From contig OX235265.1 of the NCBI GenBank assembly GCA_944472135.2, positions 43,435,459 to 43,499,458 on the forward strand: a stretch of 64,000 bases of DNA. The letters run 5' to 3'. This stretch comes from Trichobilharzia regenti. Its lineage: Eukaryota > Platyhelminthes > Trematoda > Strigeidida > Schistosomatidae. The notes beneath the pieces are model-generated. The model searched no databases, was not told the origin of the DNA, and was given only the letters and a program-made list of their open reading frames with translations. The position numbers and the translations under genes were made by a program. Shown here piece after piece: positions 46,942-61,400 of the stretch. The first letter of the stretch is position 1. The number at the start of each line of letters is the position of its first letter.

Positions 46942-49900
46942 TGTACAGCTTGATATTACATTCTCTGAAAAGAGTCTCTTAGTTGAATTACTTGTTTTGA
47001 CATCCGATTAAGACTGTGCACTTATATCTTCATTTTAAGTGGGTGATTAGTTAGTTTAATCAATTACACAGGGGGTTGTTTTTAACAAGAAATCATTAGA
47101 CAAGACAATCATCATAATGAAACTGTTTGTTTTGGCCATAAAATATTTATTTGGCAATCCATCTCGAAGTTATCAGGCATATTGCCGCCTATTTGTGTAA
47201 AATTATACAGTCAGAGTGAAATATTTCTGAATTTTAATCTAAAGTGGGTAACTGTATTGTAAGTGCTATTATATGCGATATGAACAAACGGTTATCATTA
47301 GAGTTAATAAGTTATTTGTCTCGGCATAAGGTATTGCGAAGACAAAGAATACGAGATAATAACTTTTCATAGGTTCTTTACGACCACTTTATGGTTCATA
47401 GTAATAAAGTAAAGAGTTGGACAATTAGTCAGTGATATAAAATAAAAGTGCATAATAATAGCCAACTGAATTTTAATATGTCAAACATTTCATAGTTGGG
47501 TAAAACTTGAGGTCTATGGTTTTCTGTACGCATAGTCTGAGATGCACATGATTAATTCAAAGTGCTTCCATCACCTCTAATAACCTTGAATTAAAGTAAT
47601 GTGAAACAAGTGAGAAGTAGTCATTAATAATGATTTAGTTAACGGAAATTAAAAAATGTCTAACAGTGGATGATGCTGGATTCCTATTCAGACTAAGTAT
47701 GTTTAGATTTCTGTATGTGACTTAATAATCATTTTGAAATATGTTCTTTCCAGCGACACAGTAACATTCTGTTCATATCGATCACTTATGTGTCCCCACA
47801 ACTATAGGTGAACTTGTGGATACAGTGTAAAGTATGGTCCATAGAATTTTGTAGTTTAGTCGTAGGCTAGAGAGATAAGGAAAAGCTGACCCAAGCGTTT
47901 GAGCTGTTAACTGAATGATTGTAGCTTGCCTTGGTGTGGAAACTGTCTTTTCAAGGAGTGGTTTTCTTGTTGTGCTGTACAATAAACTTTTCAGGATAAA
48001 ACTGAATGTATGCACTGTAGATTATCCAGTATTATATCGCACATGCCAATTTCACAGGTCCCCTAAAAACAGACATTTCATCAGAGAACGTTAGTACTGT
48101 ATAGGAATAAAACTACCGAAGCGTAAATACTGTTCATTCCATGTCTGCTTGTGAAATACTAAGCACTTCATTATTCCATCTTACCTCTTAGTCAGTGAAA
48201 TAATCAGGAAAATGAATTTTTGATTAAATTCGAATTCCGATATTACTCAAAATATGTGGTGGAATAAAACAGTGAGGTTAATAATTGACTCGTTTTTGTT
48301 AACATTTAATAAACAGCGCTATCTGACACTTTTATTGAACATTAGTAACTAGTACCCAATTAAAGTATCGAATACAGTTCTACAGGAGGTCGATAGTATG
48401 CCCGAATAGCTCAGTGGTAATGTCTCTGACTGCACCACTAGATGACGCGGGTTCGAATCTCAGAAGGGACACCAGTTTTTTCAGGGTTGCAGATATGCCT
48501 TACTGACTTGTGAGTGCCAACTAGCACGAAATGCAGGCCGAACAAGGCCTCCTGCCGATTGCTCCAACTGTCTAGCACTATCTATCAGTTATTTGGATTG
48601 ATTCTTGAAAATTTCTGTCCATTTTATCTTCATAATCAACATTTATTCATGTTGACGACACCTTCCTCTTTGTCAGGTTATCCTTTTCAATTATCTTCTT
48701 CACTTCTTTCACTGCTGTATAGTAACCTTTGCTTACACCATTTTGCCCTGACTTCCCTTGGCTTTAAGAAATTGATGGACAAAATACCAAAAATTTTACT
48801 TTAGACTGATCTATAATATCCTTACTAAAATGAAGTTAGTTGTAAGACTTGTTTGTACAAATTTTCATACTGAGATTTAACTTCATTTTTACTTATTTTT
48901 AAATGGATGGTTTCATATTTTAGTCCATAGGATTCCGGACTTCATGTCAATGTATCAGAGTTTAAGTAAATATCAAACAGCTTTGTATTAGAAAAATAGA
49001 GCTTGATGTTTGTGAAAAGTAATGTGTGTGTCGGTAAAACTGGATAAGCTCAGATAATCTGAGAGAAAATTTCTCTGAGTAAATTATAAGTTTGAATGTT
49101 GACAATATTAGTTAAGATAATGCGGACTACGAAGATATGTAATTAATATTATGTGGATTAAAACTAGTAGGCTTCATGTATATAGTCCTTAAAAATTCTC
49201 ACTTCTAAAGCCAGATGGAGCGATGACATACATTGTACATAATTTATCTGAACGCACTTCTACTGTTTGTAGAATTAGAATTGTCAGGACCACGCTATAT
49301 TGTCGGGAATATTTGGTGTACCTTAATCTTATGATCCATCTAAACGTCAGGAGTTAGGGGAGAATATTGATTGACAGTTAAAAAGTTTCTGTTTAACCAT
49401 TCTGGAAGGTACTCACAGATGTGGACGTCTAGATTACTTAAGGCAACAGTCAAAGCAGTTAGTCGAATTGATACATGCAACTAAATACAGCGAGTATAGA
49501 TAATTCAGCCTTCAGTGTAACTACTGGATTTCTCTTAAAGTAAATACCATGTGGACATATCTGTATTGCTTGTGAAGCAGTATCTCACATTACCAAATGT
49601 CACTGTTTATTGATGTGCTTTCTGGTAAATTTTTTCAGTTACCTGATATCAACTAGGATGTTTAGTGAGATCAACAAGGCTTCTTCAGCGGTAGTATCTG
49701 AGCGAGTAGTCCTCATTCTATGGCTTAGAATATTCGTCAAATTTCAATTTTATTGCAACAAACAGCCCATGTTATATAAATATTGACTTTGAATAAAAAC
49801 TATGAAAAAAAATCATTTCTGTGGCATAATCTCACACAGACTATATAACCGTACACCTTTTGAATTTAGACCTTGTCAAATTGACAAGAAATTGTTTGAA

Positions 49901-52405
49901 TTTCATTATTTGATTTAATAATTTCTTGTTAAGCGCTTTATTTAAATGACATACACCAATCAGTCACATACAAAATGTTAACATGTGAGTTCAGAGTCCC
50001 AAGAGTAAGCTATCAGAAGTAGTATTCTTTACACAATAATCAGTTTTGATATTAGATAGTTTGATGCTGTATGCAGGAGGTTCTGGATCTTGGCCTCGTT
50101 CATTTTGGCACTCGTCAGCAAGCCATATATGTGATCTTGGAGGAATTCATGTTCCTTTTGAAATTCATACTGTCACCATCCACTTCTGTAGTCAGAGCAG
50201 TGATCAACATTCACCTCTTATAGTACTGCAGTGAATACTCATTTTTTGATGTGTCACTGGCAAATGGCCATTATCATGCGTCCAGCTCCTCGTTTGGTGC
50301 AAATGAATTATGCCAGTGGTAGAATGCTCCCCAACCATAGAGACGGTCTGGAGTCCGATCTTCAGCCGACGCACTCCTTTACTTCGCTAAGCCAGCAATA
50401 AGACTGGAAAACAGGGAAGGTTGGGCATGAGGCTAGCAATCCCATCCTGTAAAAAGACACCTATGCTACCGAAAGTTCAAGCCTGTAACTTAAAGCCGTA
50501 TATTCCACATGGAACATAAAGGAATAATATAAATATATATATATATTTATAATATTTATTTTATGAAAAGTATTTACTGTAATTTTCTGGATGCTTAGAA
50601 AGTAACAGTTAGCGTTAACGTTCAAGGCATTTCGTCTAAACGTTTTTAGTTTTCGTGACGTATCAGGATAAACAACCATTCACATTATTTATAGAATATT
50701 ACATTATCAAAACGCAGGTAATCAAAACCAACCAACCAATATATTTAAGTGAAATGAACGATGAATATAAATTATAAAAATAGTTCAATATTCAGTAAGC
50801 AAAAATATCTTAGTGTGTACGATGAAAGAGATGAACTAAGTGAAAATATACGCTTATTTGAATTTCGTGATTATCAATTTGGTCTATGCATTATTTAAAA
50901 AATAGTAAAAGGGTGTCTATCAGAAATCGGCTAAAATGAAAGCTTTCCAATAATCCATGAGTATCTTTATTGATAAAATTTATTTTAACAAAATTTGTCT
51001 CTTATGATTTCTGGAAAGTAAGCAAAAAGTAATGAGTTGAGTCATTGTTATAAGGTGTAAAGACTGTTTCTAGTTATACAATGTTTCTTATTGCTGACCA
51101 AATTTAAGGCTATCTGCACTGCGATTTCGAGGAGATTCAGACACATTTAGTGAAAAGTCAAAGTTTAGATTTAGACAGGCAAGAGGCACGATCGCACTAT
51201 TTACTATGGAACAAGACACCACATGGGAAAACTACACTTAAAACTACACTCAACTCTAACCCTCACTTATCCCTAACCAACCGTAATATCCCCCTGAATA
51301 GGTTTAACCAAAACCTAGTTTGTTATCTTACCGTAATCTACCTGAAATCAACGATATATCATTACACTTCACTCAATATTTGTTTCTATAAGTATAGTGT
51401 TATTTACCTTACCCTGACTGAGAGTTCCAATATCATTGATGAGTTCGTGCCTGCTGTGTACGTGTGTAATGTCTAACTTCACCACTAGAAACTTTATAAT
51501 TGTTGAATCTAAACGTAATTTATTGTAAAGAATATATTCAGCTCTTCCTTGATATTAAACAGATACTCTGACAGTGTAATTTTATAAATATTTTTCAGAA
51601 CGAAATCTATTAGGATGTCAGCGTAAATACCTAAGAGAATGTCAGTCTGCCTTAAAGACAATGAATCTTGGACGTCCTGGATTAAAACAATGTACATGTG
51701 ATAGTCGTCCAAGTCGTTCAATCGATGACTTGACTAGATGTAATTTACTCAGAAGAAATTTGAATAAACATCCTTGTCTGGCAGAACCACCGATTTTTCT
51801 ACGTGAACCACAACCATCTGTGAATTTCCGATATGATCGCAAAAACGAAGGTAAGTGTGAATGTTATAATTTAAAATTTTTGTAATATATATATATATAT
51901 ATATATATATTGTTTCTGCGAGTTTGACCACGGATCGATATCAGTGAGAGAACCATTGTAAACCAGGGAGTACTGAACAGCTGTTTCATCCTAGTTTACG
52001 AATAATCGGCAGTATGCGCCGACCACCAGGGTTCAAATCCAGGACCTTCCGTTGCAAGGCTAATGAGTACGTACACCATTCAGCCACTGAGCCCCGATTC
52101 AATGGCCCATGAATTCTAACTTCTACTATTTCGGGATTTAGGAGTGACCAGATCAGGGATTGAGAGAAGCTAGAATTCATGGGTCATTAGATCGTGTCGC
52201 AGTGGCTGATTGTTATACAAGTTTTATTTGCAACTGGAAAGTTCTGAGTTCAAAACTCAGTGAGTGCATACTGCCTACAAGTCGCAAAACTAGGACAAAA
52301 CAGCTGTCCAGTAACCCACTGGTGGTTTTCAGTAGTTCTTTAACTGTTATGACACCGTGGTCAAACTCGTAAACACAAAAATAATCCTTACAAACCAAGT
52401 ATTGG

Positions 52406-52440
<35 letters not shown>

Positions 52441-55400
52441 AATGCTCCACCATGATAACTGCTACTTCTTGAGACATAGCTATTCATTTCGAAGTAGTTT
52501 AGAATAAACACTGCTCAAAACAACTTGATTTCAACAGCTGTACAAGAAATACTTCAGAATTGTTATCACAATGAATTCTCAAAGAAATACTTAGATGAGG
52601 GTAAATACTTTACATGGCTTAGAATGTGTAATATGGATTGTATTGTCAGTGATATGTTCCTATGACATTTTTTAATCAGACATGGATACCTCCACATAAT
52701 ACATGGTGGATAGGTTTCATGAGTAGATGATAGAAATTTCTACGTTCTGGAAAGAAGTCACAGTGAATACAGAAATAAACTGTGAATAAACAATGAAGAA
52801 GAGAGGGAGAACATTTAACATATTTGAGTCACTGCAGCTATAATGTCAAAATAATACGTAAGTCAGTGAAGCCACAAAAGTACGAAAGAGGACTGAAAGC
52901 GTTTCGACAACAGTGAGTATTTTAGAGATATTCTACTAATTACAAGAACATTAATGTTTCATGCTTCATCCAACTGGATGTGTAAGTACACTTTAATAAG
53001 GAATATTGAGGTTGAAGTGCTCAAAGGTATTGAGGAGTGAATTGACCAACTGTCTTACGGAAAATGGGTATATTTTGAAGTATCTAAGCCCACTAAGTTT
53101 TTCTGCAGCCATCAACATGAAAAAAACTGGACTAAATTCTATGTACATAAAAGGAGGAAACTGTAATTCTCTCATTGTCTTGGTATTTATATTTACAGCC
53201 TACCGTATCACTTGTCCTGTCTAAGTTTTATTTTTCCATCTGAACTTTAATCGTCCTAGTTCCTTTCTTACCGTAGAACGTTTTCGCATTTACGTAGTCA
53301 GTTATTCTAACATGCTACTTCTGGTGAAATGTTATTACGATCCGCATTTTGAAATCAGTATTTTCTACAAGGATAGTCATTGAATTATCCTATAAATAGT
53401 CAGTTCTTCAAGAATCTGGTGACTACATTGAACTAATCGTGTTACTCTTAGTTAAGGTTATGAATACATCCTTGCGAACTAGGTTACCTGCATTAAGATG
53501 CATTTAGAAGATAAATATACCTCATCCGTTTATTACTATGTGCTGGGACGACAGAAATTCAAGTATTTTGATCTGAATTCAGTAGACGAATCAACAAAAT
53601 ACAATAATAATATGATTTACTGCTTTCTTCTGTATGGTACGCCAAATTTCTATCGGTCAAACACAGTAGGATTTTATTCCAACAGTATCAAAACACGAAT
53701 AACGGTCATAAAACACGTGGTGCTATTATACAGTAATTACTTTTACGAAAAACAAATCAAGCTGAACTATACCATAAGGTAACTATTCGATCCAAAGCTT
53801 TTCCAGGTACAAAATGTATTTGGAGAAAATATCTGAGCGAACAAAACAGGTAAATATCTGAGAATCACCAAGAACCACCGCTGAAATGAGTCAGCATTCT
53901 GTCTATAAGGATCAAAGGGAATAGAACATTTCCAGCAGATAGTCTGAGGGCAAACAACCACTCCATGGAGTAACTTTGACTTCATCCACGCAAAAATCGT
54001 AACACATTTTTGTTAATAATCCATCATCACACAATGGTAAAGTGAAGCATTAGGAATAAGAATCAACCAAAAACAAAGACATATAATAAACATTAGGTAA
54101 AGAGGAGATGAATAAGTTTTAGACTAATGATACACAGGTCAAGGATAAAGGATAATAATTACAAAATGACTTGAAATGCTTAAACGAATACGATTACGGT
54201 AAACAGATTTTTCACAACGCTTTTACGGATCAATTATCCTACTAAAAGTACCGAAACTAGGATTTTTTCAACAATATGTTCACTTATGCGAAGGTTTACA
54301 ATCAACACTACCCAAGAACATCGAGCCATTCGGCGATAATTTGACACTGTCTCACTCAGCGTTGGTAACTAATTACTTACGAAATTTTTTAAGATTTGTA
54401 TAACTCTCGTAGCTTCATTTCAGAAACCGTAAAACATCTATCCTGTTGTTAATTCTAAAACTATAATCAACGTGCCCGATTGTCAATCTTCCAAGAAGCG
54501 TTTGTGTGCGGTATACATATGTTAGTCAGTAACACTGGAAAGACTAAAATTTAAATAAATTCTCCCTTGGGTTTTAAGTTTCAATTAAAATTTAAAACAC
54601 AAGAGATGTATGTATAGGATAGGCTTTCTCACCTTATCTTAAAAAAAATCACTTGGGAAAAGAACTTTTGTATAATCAGGTCAAATTTTTAAAGTGGAAA
54701 ACATGACTAGTCAAACAATGAATTGTTTAAGAGACTGTTTATTCATTTTCCTAAATATAAGCTCTATTTACACATAAGTTAATTGCTATATTTTAAAACG
54801 ATATCTGTTGATATCGCTGTTGTAAGTCCCTAAAGCTGTCTCTTTTTGATAAAATGGTTTCTTTGTTGCTTTACTGCCAGTTGCGTTTATAATTTTAAAT
54901 GCATTCACAATAGTAAGTACAATAAATGACAGAAAGAAGGGCTTCTGTTGGGTTTGCCAATCATATTCACAGGTCGGGTGTGAGGACGAATACTCGCCGT
55001 AGACATTGGCTAGCGGTCGCGCTATGTCGTGAGTTGGCAGAAGTTAGAACTCGTGGGCCATTGCATCGGGTCCGGGTGGCTTAATGGTATACGAGCTCGC
55101 CTTGTAACCAGAAGGTCCTGAGTTCGAACCCCGGTGATGGGTGCGTACTGACGAAGAGTCTCAAACTAGGACAAAACAGCTGTCCAGGACTTCCAGGTTT
55201 TCCAATAGTTCTTTAACTAATGTCAGCTTATGATACAATCCTGTAACTAATCAAATCCCTACAAACCAATACTTGCATATTCGAAGACATTTGAACCTAA
55301 AAGGAAGTAGGCATTCGCAAAGTTTAGTTATAAGACACCTTGTGGGCTAAGTGAACTTTTTAAATTTGGGGTTTTGGTTTTGGTTTTTCCGGTTTATTAT

Positions 55401-58400
55401 TTTTTCCTTTTTATCCGCTGTTTTTTTTCCTGTTTTGACGTTTTTTATTTTCCTTATTTTTTTTGTAAATTTTCTTCGACCATAAAAATTTTTTTTTCAT
55501 TTAGTCCCATCGTAAAGGGGTTTTTTTGTTGAAGGGACGTCCACTTTGGCCGATGTAGTGTTTTTCGCAGTTGTTACAGTTTATTTTGTAGATGATGTTG
55601 GTTTTATCTTCTTTCGCTGTTGAGTCTTTCGGTTGACATAGAATTGAGTGAAGTGACTTTGTTGGTTTGTGTACGACGTCAACTCCTAAAGGTTTGAAGA
55701 GTCTTGTAGTGATTTCTGAGATATCTTTTATATATGGTAAGGCAATTTTCTTTGTGTTCTCCTTGGTGGCTTTTGCTTTGTTAGGTTGGCTTGGGGGTAT
55801 ATGTCTCTTGATGAAATTCCGTGGATATCCATTCTTTTGGAAGACGTCCATGAGATACTTTTCTTCAATTTTTCTTAAGGTGGAAGTGCTGCAGTGAGTC
55901 CTTGCCCTCTTGAATAGTGCTTGTATGCAATTCCTTTTGTGTGTTATTGGGTTGTTGCTGTTGTAATTCAGTATTTGGTCTGTGTGAGTTGATTTTCTAT
56001 AAATTTGAGTTTCTAATTCTCCTGTAGTTGTTCGCCTGACTTCGCTCACTTCAAATTGAAGTATGCGCTGAAGATGTCACCTAGTAAGGTGATGAAAGCT
56101 TCGCAAACTAACCATCCAGCTCAGAGAACAAAACCACATCAAAATAAGTGAACTTTGTTGAGATCTAAAATCGTCCACAATTTTTGATGTTTAAGGGACA
56201 CTAACTTCACCATAGTTTGCCAAAGCCATTGCTACCACCTAGCCTAAACACGTTCATTTGTTGAAATTCAAGGAGTAATTAAAAGTATATGTAAATGTAA
56301 TAACTAAAATCCAAGTGTTTTAATCTGAGCGCGTTCCTCTGTCTAGCTAAGCCAACTTCCACGTGTGACTCAGAGTCCCCAGAATAACCCAATGGTAACA
56401 AAAATGTAGTCACATATGATAAAATCTGCACTACTCTTTTCACAATAATAACATATAAGAAACTAAAAATTACATCGAAAATGCCGTTAGGCAGCTGTAC
56501 AGTATAAGACTTTAACAAGTACAAGTTCTGTATAACAAAAAAATTAGTTAAAAAAAGAAAACTGTAACAAAAATGTGAGAATCATATGGAATTTCCTGGG
56601 AAAGGTGGAATCAAAACTCTGTCGGCAGGAATAAAAGACATTTATAAACGCGTTTCCCGCTAACTTTCAAAGATCAAATAGCCCCCAAGGCATAACCCTG
56701 AATTCATGCAAATGAAATCGCATTCAGAAAACAGTATGCTGTCTTCAACAGTCCACCATCACCCAGCAGAAGTAGTAGTAGAAAGATCTAGTTATAATTT
56801 GCTTTATTCCAAAGACTGATAATTAATGACTGAATCAGAAGACATGTATATGTTAGAATGACGACACACATATTCAGGTAAAAAAGGAGTTGTAATTGTA
56901 TAACTAGGTGAAATATTCAAGTAAGCATCAGTGTGGCAAATAGATTGTTCAGGAGGAATTTTAGATAGATTATCCTGCTACACTGCGTGTCTCCATAAAA
57001 TGCAACATAACTTGCTACAGTTCATGAGAGAATCTTCGAGATTTTCCCTTAGACATAGTTTAAAAAGAATATTCTTGAATAATTGCTGACCACCTTTGAA
57101 CAACTAAAGAACCGCAGCAGCAGCAATAACAACAACCAGCACCAATCAGAATTAATGGGAGAGATTTGACCGAAGTTACTTCCTTCACTTATCTAGCAAG
57201 CATAGTTACAACTGCAGGTAGTTAGAACTGATAAAGACGTCAAAGTTCGCTGGAATCGAAAAAGCAAGATACACCTTCATCAGCCTAGAGCCAGTTTGAA
57301 ATTCTTCTGCATTCCTCAGCATTAACAAAAAGACTCAGATTTTCAACACAAATATGAGGTCAGAAAAGTGGTCAGGGCGTCACTAGAAATGATTTCCAAC
57401 AGGATAGTGCAGACTTTCATCAACAGTTTCTTTCGCTGGCTTTATATTGAAGATAAATCACCAGAGGGAATTAGCAACAAGAAACTCTGGCTGGCAACAA
57501 ACCCACGATCGCTAAACAAATATGTAGAAGAAAATGGAAATGGATCAGGCTTACATTAAGGAAGCTGTCGAATGTCATCGTGCGCCGCGCTACTGCTCAG
57601 GTGGAATCCACATGAGAAGCGACGAGTGGGTCGTCGGTGAGAAGGTGATATGGAGGATATCGTGTGGGGAAGAGATGAGACAGTTTGGGCAGTGGTAGAT
57701 CCACCTAAAGAGGATGGCAGAAAACAGAAGAAAATGGAGATGTGTTATTGAAGCTCTATGTTCTACTCGGAACAATATTAATATAATAATTTTATATCAC
57801 GTAACATAACTGCACTGAAATATCTGCATAAAGTTGGTTACTGTACACCAACAGTTACTATTCCATGAGCGAAATCACTCTTATAGATGATTACAAAGTC
57901 AATAATTAAGATACGCTCAAAGAACAAAAGAACTTATACATATATCAATGAAATTTCTCAAAATAGTTAGAAAAAAAGAGCCTTCTCTTTCTCACGCGTC
58001 TGGACAAAGCAGAATAAGTAAATTCATTTTGTCAATGATTTCAGAATAGTCACTGATAATAATTCTATGCGTGAAACTGTATTCTACTGCTAATAATCTG
58101 GCAAGCCACATACTAACCCCGGATATTCAAACAGGAAATAATAACAGGCTATATGCGCACTTAGTACATTTCTGTTGCATGAGAATTATGGAAATTTGTC
58201 CTTATTGTAACTAATAGTGACTTGTTATGTATGCTTTTACATAGTCGTATGCCAGTGGCATGACATTATGTATATAAATTAAGAGAAATCTAATTTTCTA
58301 GTGGACATTAGTTATCTTTTGCATATTATCTAATGTATTTGTGAGCAGTTATTAGACGATACTTTATCTTATCAGTAGATTATTAGGCGTATCATTTTGA

Positions 58401-61400
58401 TAAGATTGGTGACACAGTTAGCGGAAAACCAGCACTAGGTGGTTCAATCATTTTCATTGTAGAACAATTTAGAATAAATTGGTGGAGTAGAAGTTTTCAC
58501 GAACGTACCCTTTGCTTCCAGCTGTTCGATAACTATGTCTTTATTCTTTACAGACCAGTGTTTAACTGATAGTTATCATTTTACAAAACTCGTCCTGAAA
58601 TCGATAGCTATGATACTTTTTTATCTCCATAAAGTCAGAATATCTGTAAACCATACAGGTGCTTAACAGGACACAATTATGCTTTCCACCCAAAGAAAGC
58701 ATTGAAATTCAGGAGACTTCAGCGATTTCACCTTTATTCAGATTAAATGCAAATTAACAGTTTTGAGTGCGAATTTATCAAAGAGCTTTTGAGTACCTTA
58801 CTCTGTTTCCCTAAATTCACAGACCACAAAATGTGAACATTTTTAAAATCTTTTGTACAATTCCCTGTAGGTAAGACGAGTAATAAGTTATAAAATTATG
58901 AACTTGATATCTTTTTCAGGACTTCATATCCATGTATCGCTGAATTTCATGCCTCCTCTGTCAAACGTTGACCATTCCTATTTGGCTATTCATTTTTTCA
59001 TTTCATTGCACTGCGACGAGGAATATAGGGCTATGGGCTTTGAAGTTCTAGTGGGGAGTTGGAGCTCAACCTTCTCCTCTTTCCAGGCCCACTGACAACA
59101 AGCAAACTATATGAAGTTTCGAAAAGGGGAGGGGAAATCTACCTTGCATCACATGTGTGGTTGGTGAAAATTCTACCAATGAACCACCAGACCAGAGATT
59201 ATTTGAATAGACTGCATTGAATGCATCTCGATTCTAGTTTACTCATTATTTGAATGACATGTCAAAATGTCTCATACAATCAGTCTGAGAATACATTCAC
59301 TAGGGTAACTTGATTCCAAATTAGCAAATTATTTTTAAGAGAAAGCAAGCTGCCAACTTATTTGATAAAACACCACACAAAAACGATGAATTTGTAATGA
59401 AACCAACATTTTGAAATACGGAGAATATTGTGTTCAGAGAACTAGCTGGATGATTCATTATAGAGTTTATTGGCTTTCTAATGAAAGTTTAGTGTTTTCT
59501 TGCCTTGTGTCGATGACACAGCGGTTAGGACTTTCGCCGATCATGCATATGGTCCGGGGTTCGATCCCCAACCGACTCACACCTGATTTGAATAATCAGC
59601 CTCCGAAATTTGGGTTTCCTATATCACATGCTGAAAATTCCATACTTGCACGAAAAATATGGTGTGGAATCAAGCTGCAATCAGAAAGAAAAATAATAAA
59701 AAATAGCTTTTTGTAGTCTTCACAATCTCTTTCAAACGGGTTCGTCTTATGACCTATATTCCTTATTTATTCTACTTTAAAACGTGGGTTTATGGAAATT
59801 TTACTAGGTTTTTATCTCTGAATTTTGGATTCTGATTTCCGGACATCTAGAACCAGAAGGTCGTGTGTTACTCTCATTGATCTTTTTGATTACAGTTTGA
59901 TTCCACACTGTATTTTTGGTAAAAGTATGGAATTTTCAGCATGGATATTGGTAGCTCAAATTTTGCAGGCCGACCATAGATATCAGGTGTGCGTCAGCAG
60001 GAGATCGAAGGTCGGACCATGTGCATGATCGACGAGAGTCCTAACCACTGTGCCGCCGTACTTTTCGAACTGTTTGCGGACAATAAAGCGACACAAAATA
60101 TAATGTTGGTAATTAATATGGTAGTTTTAATTCTGCATGATTTGACGAGTGCATCGTAAGCGTATTTACTGACACTCCTAATGCTGCAAAGGAAGCTGCA
60201 TAATAATAGCGTGTAAACGCCTTCTTATAAACATCAAATTAAAATTTGTATACTTACTATAAGAATAGAATGTATCAGTTATTTAACTTTGAAATGTACC
60301 ACTCAATTTCCAAAGTTGATGATTCTTCACAATTCTGTATTCCGTTATATACTACCATTTTCCTACCTTCATGATTGTTTATGATGAACACATCCCATTT
60401 AGCCAACCAATTTGGAGTGTGATGGAAATACCTCCCTAACTATCTGAGTCTCTTCAACTAATAGAAAATAACAGCATCATAAACAGTAAAATAAGCTATT
60501 AACCTTGTGTATAAATTCACTGATGAACTTTTGTAACTTTTATAGAAAATAAAGATATTTTGTAAGATGAAAATTTACCTTCACACTGTATTGTTTTTAT
60601 TCAAATATTAGTGAGAACAGAACACACCGTCAATACATCGAAGACAATGCTGAATTCCAACAAAGTATGGATAAATTTAACTTCACTGTCAAACAAAACT
60701 GAAGGTCTGTTCAAAGAAGAAATGACTACACCATTCCCAGACACTTTAATCAACTTATCTTCAACAGGGTTCACTGAAACCAATTTAAACAAAAACTATA
60801 TTGACGAAAATCCAGAGAATCCAAGTTGTTTGTATCTACTTGAAAGATGTACTAAACAGCCAGCATGTACAAGAGCATTAAATAAATTTCGTGCGTTATG
60901 CACTATGAGAACGTGTGATAAATTAAGGTAAGCAGGGTGTAAATTGAATACTTTTTATATGAGTTATATCAACATTACAGAAATCTGAGGTGTCCGTCAT
61001 TTTTATTTTTACCTTTGAGACCGGTTTAACTTAACGAGAAATTAGACTTAATATTCAAGTCTCATGACATGGACATTCTCTTTACTACTAATAAGCACAT
61101 CAACATTCTGTGCGGAAATTTTTAACTTATAAAATCTTCAATGATACATAACCAACCAGGAACCGATTGTGAAACAAACAGACAGGAAGAAATGGAGATG
61201 GATTGGCCATACTCTGAGGAAACCATCAAGTGACATCACTAGACAAGCCATTGCTCGAGTGGAACCCGAAAGGGAGGCGGCCAGTTGGTCGTCCAAGGGT
61301 GACTTGGAGGAGGTCATGCGAGGAGGAGATGAAAGCATGTGGACAGACCTGGAGCGGGGTGAAAAAGTTGTCAGAAAACAGAAAGCAATGGAGGTGCGCA

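Noticed and set aside
51884..52439. (TA)n tracts as a replication origin or palindromic cruciform element
   Set aside because: They are simple microsatellites found at many places; the palindrome between them is explained by the SINE dimer.
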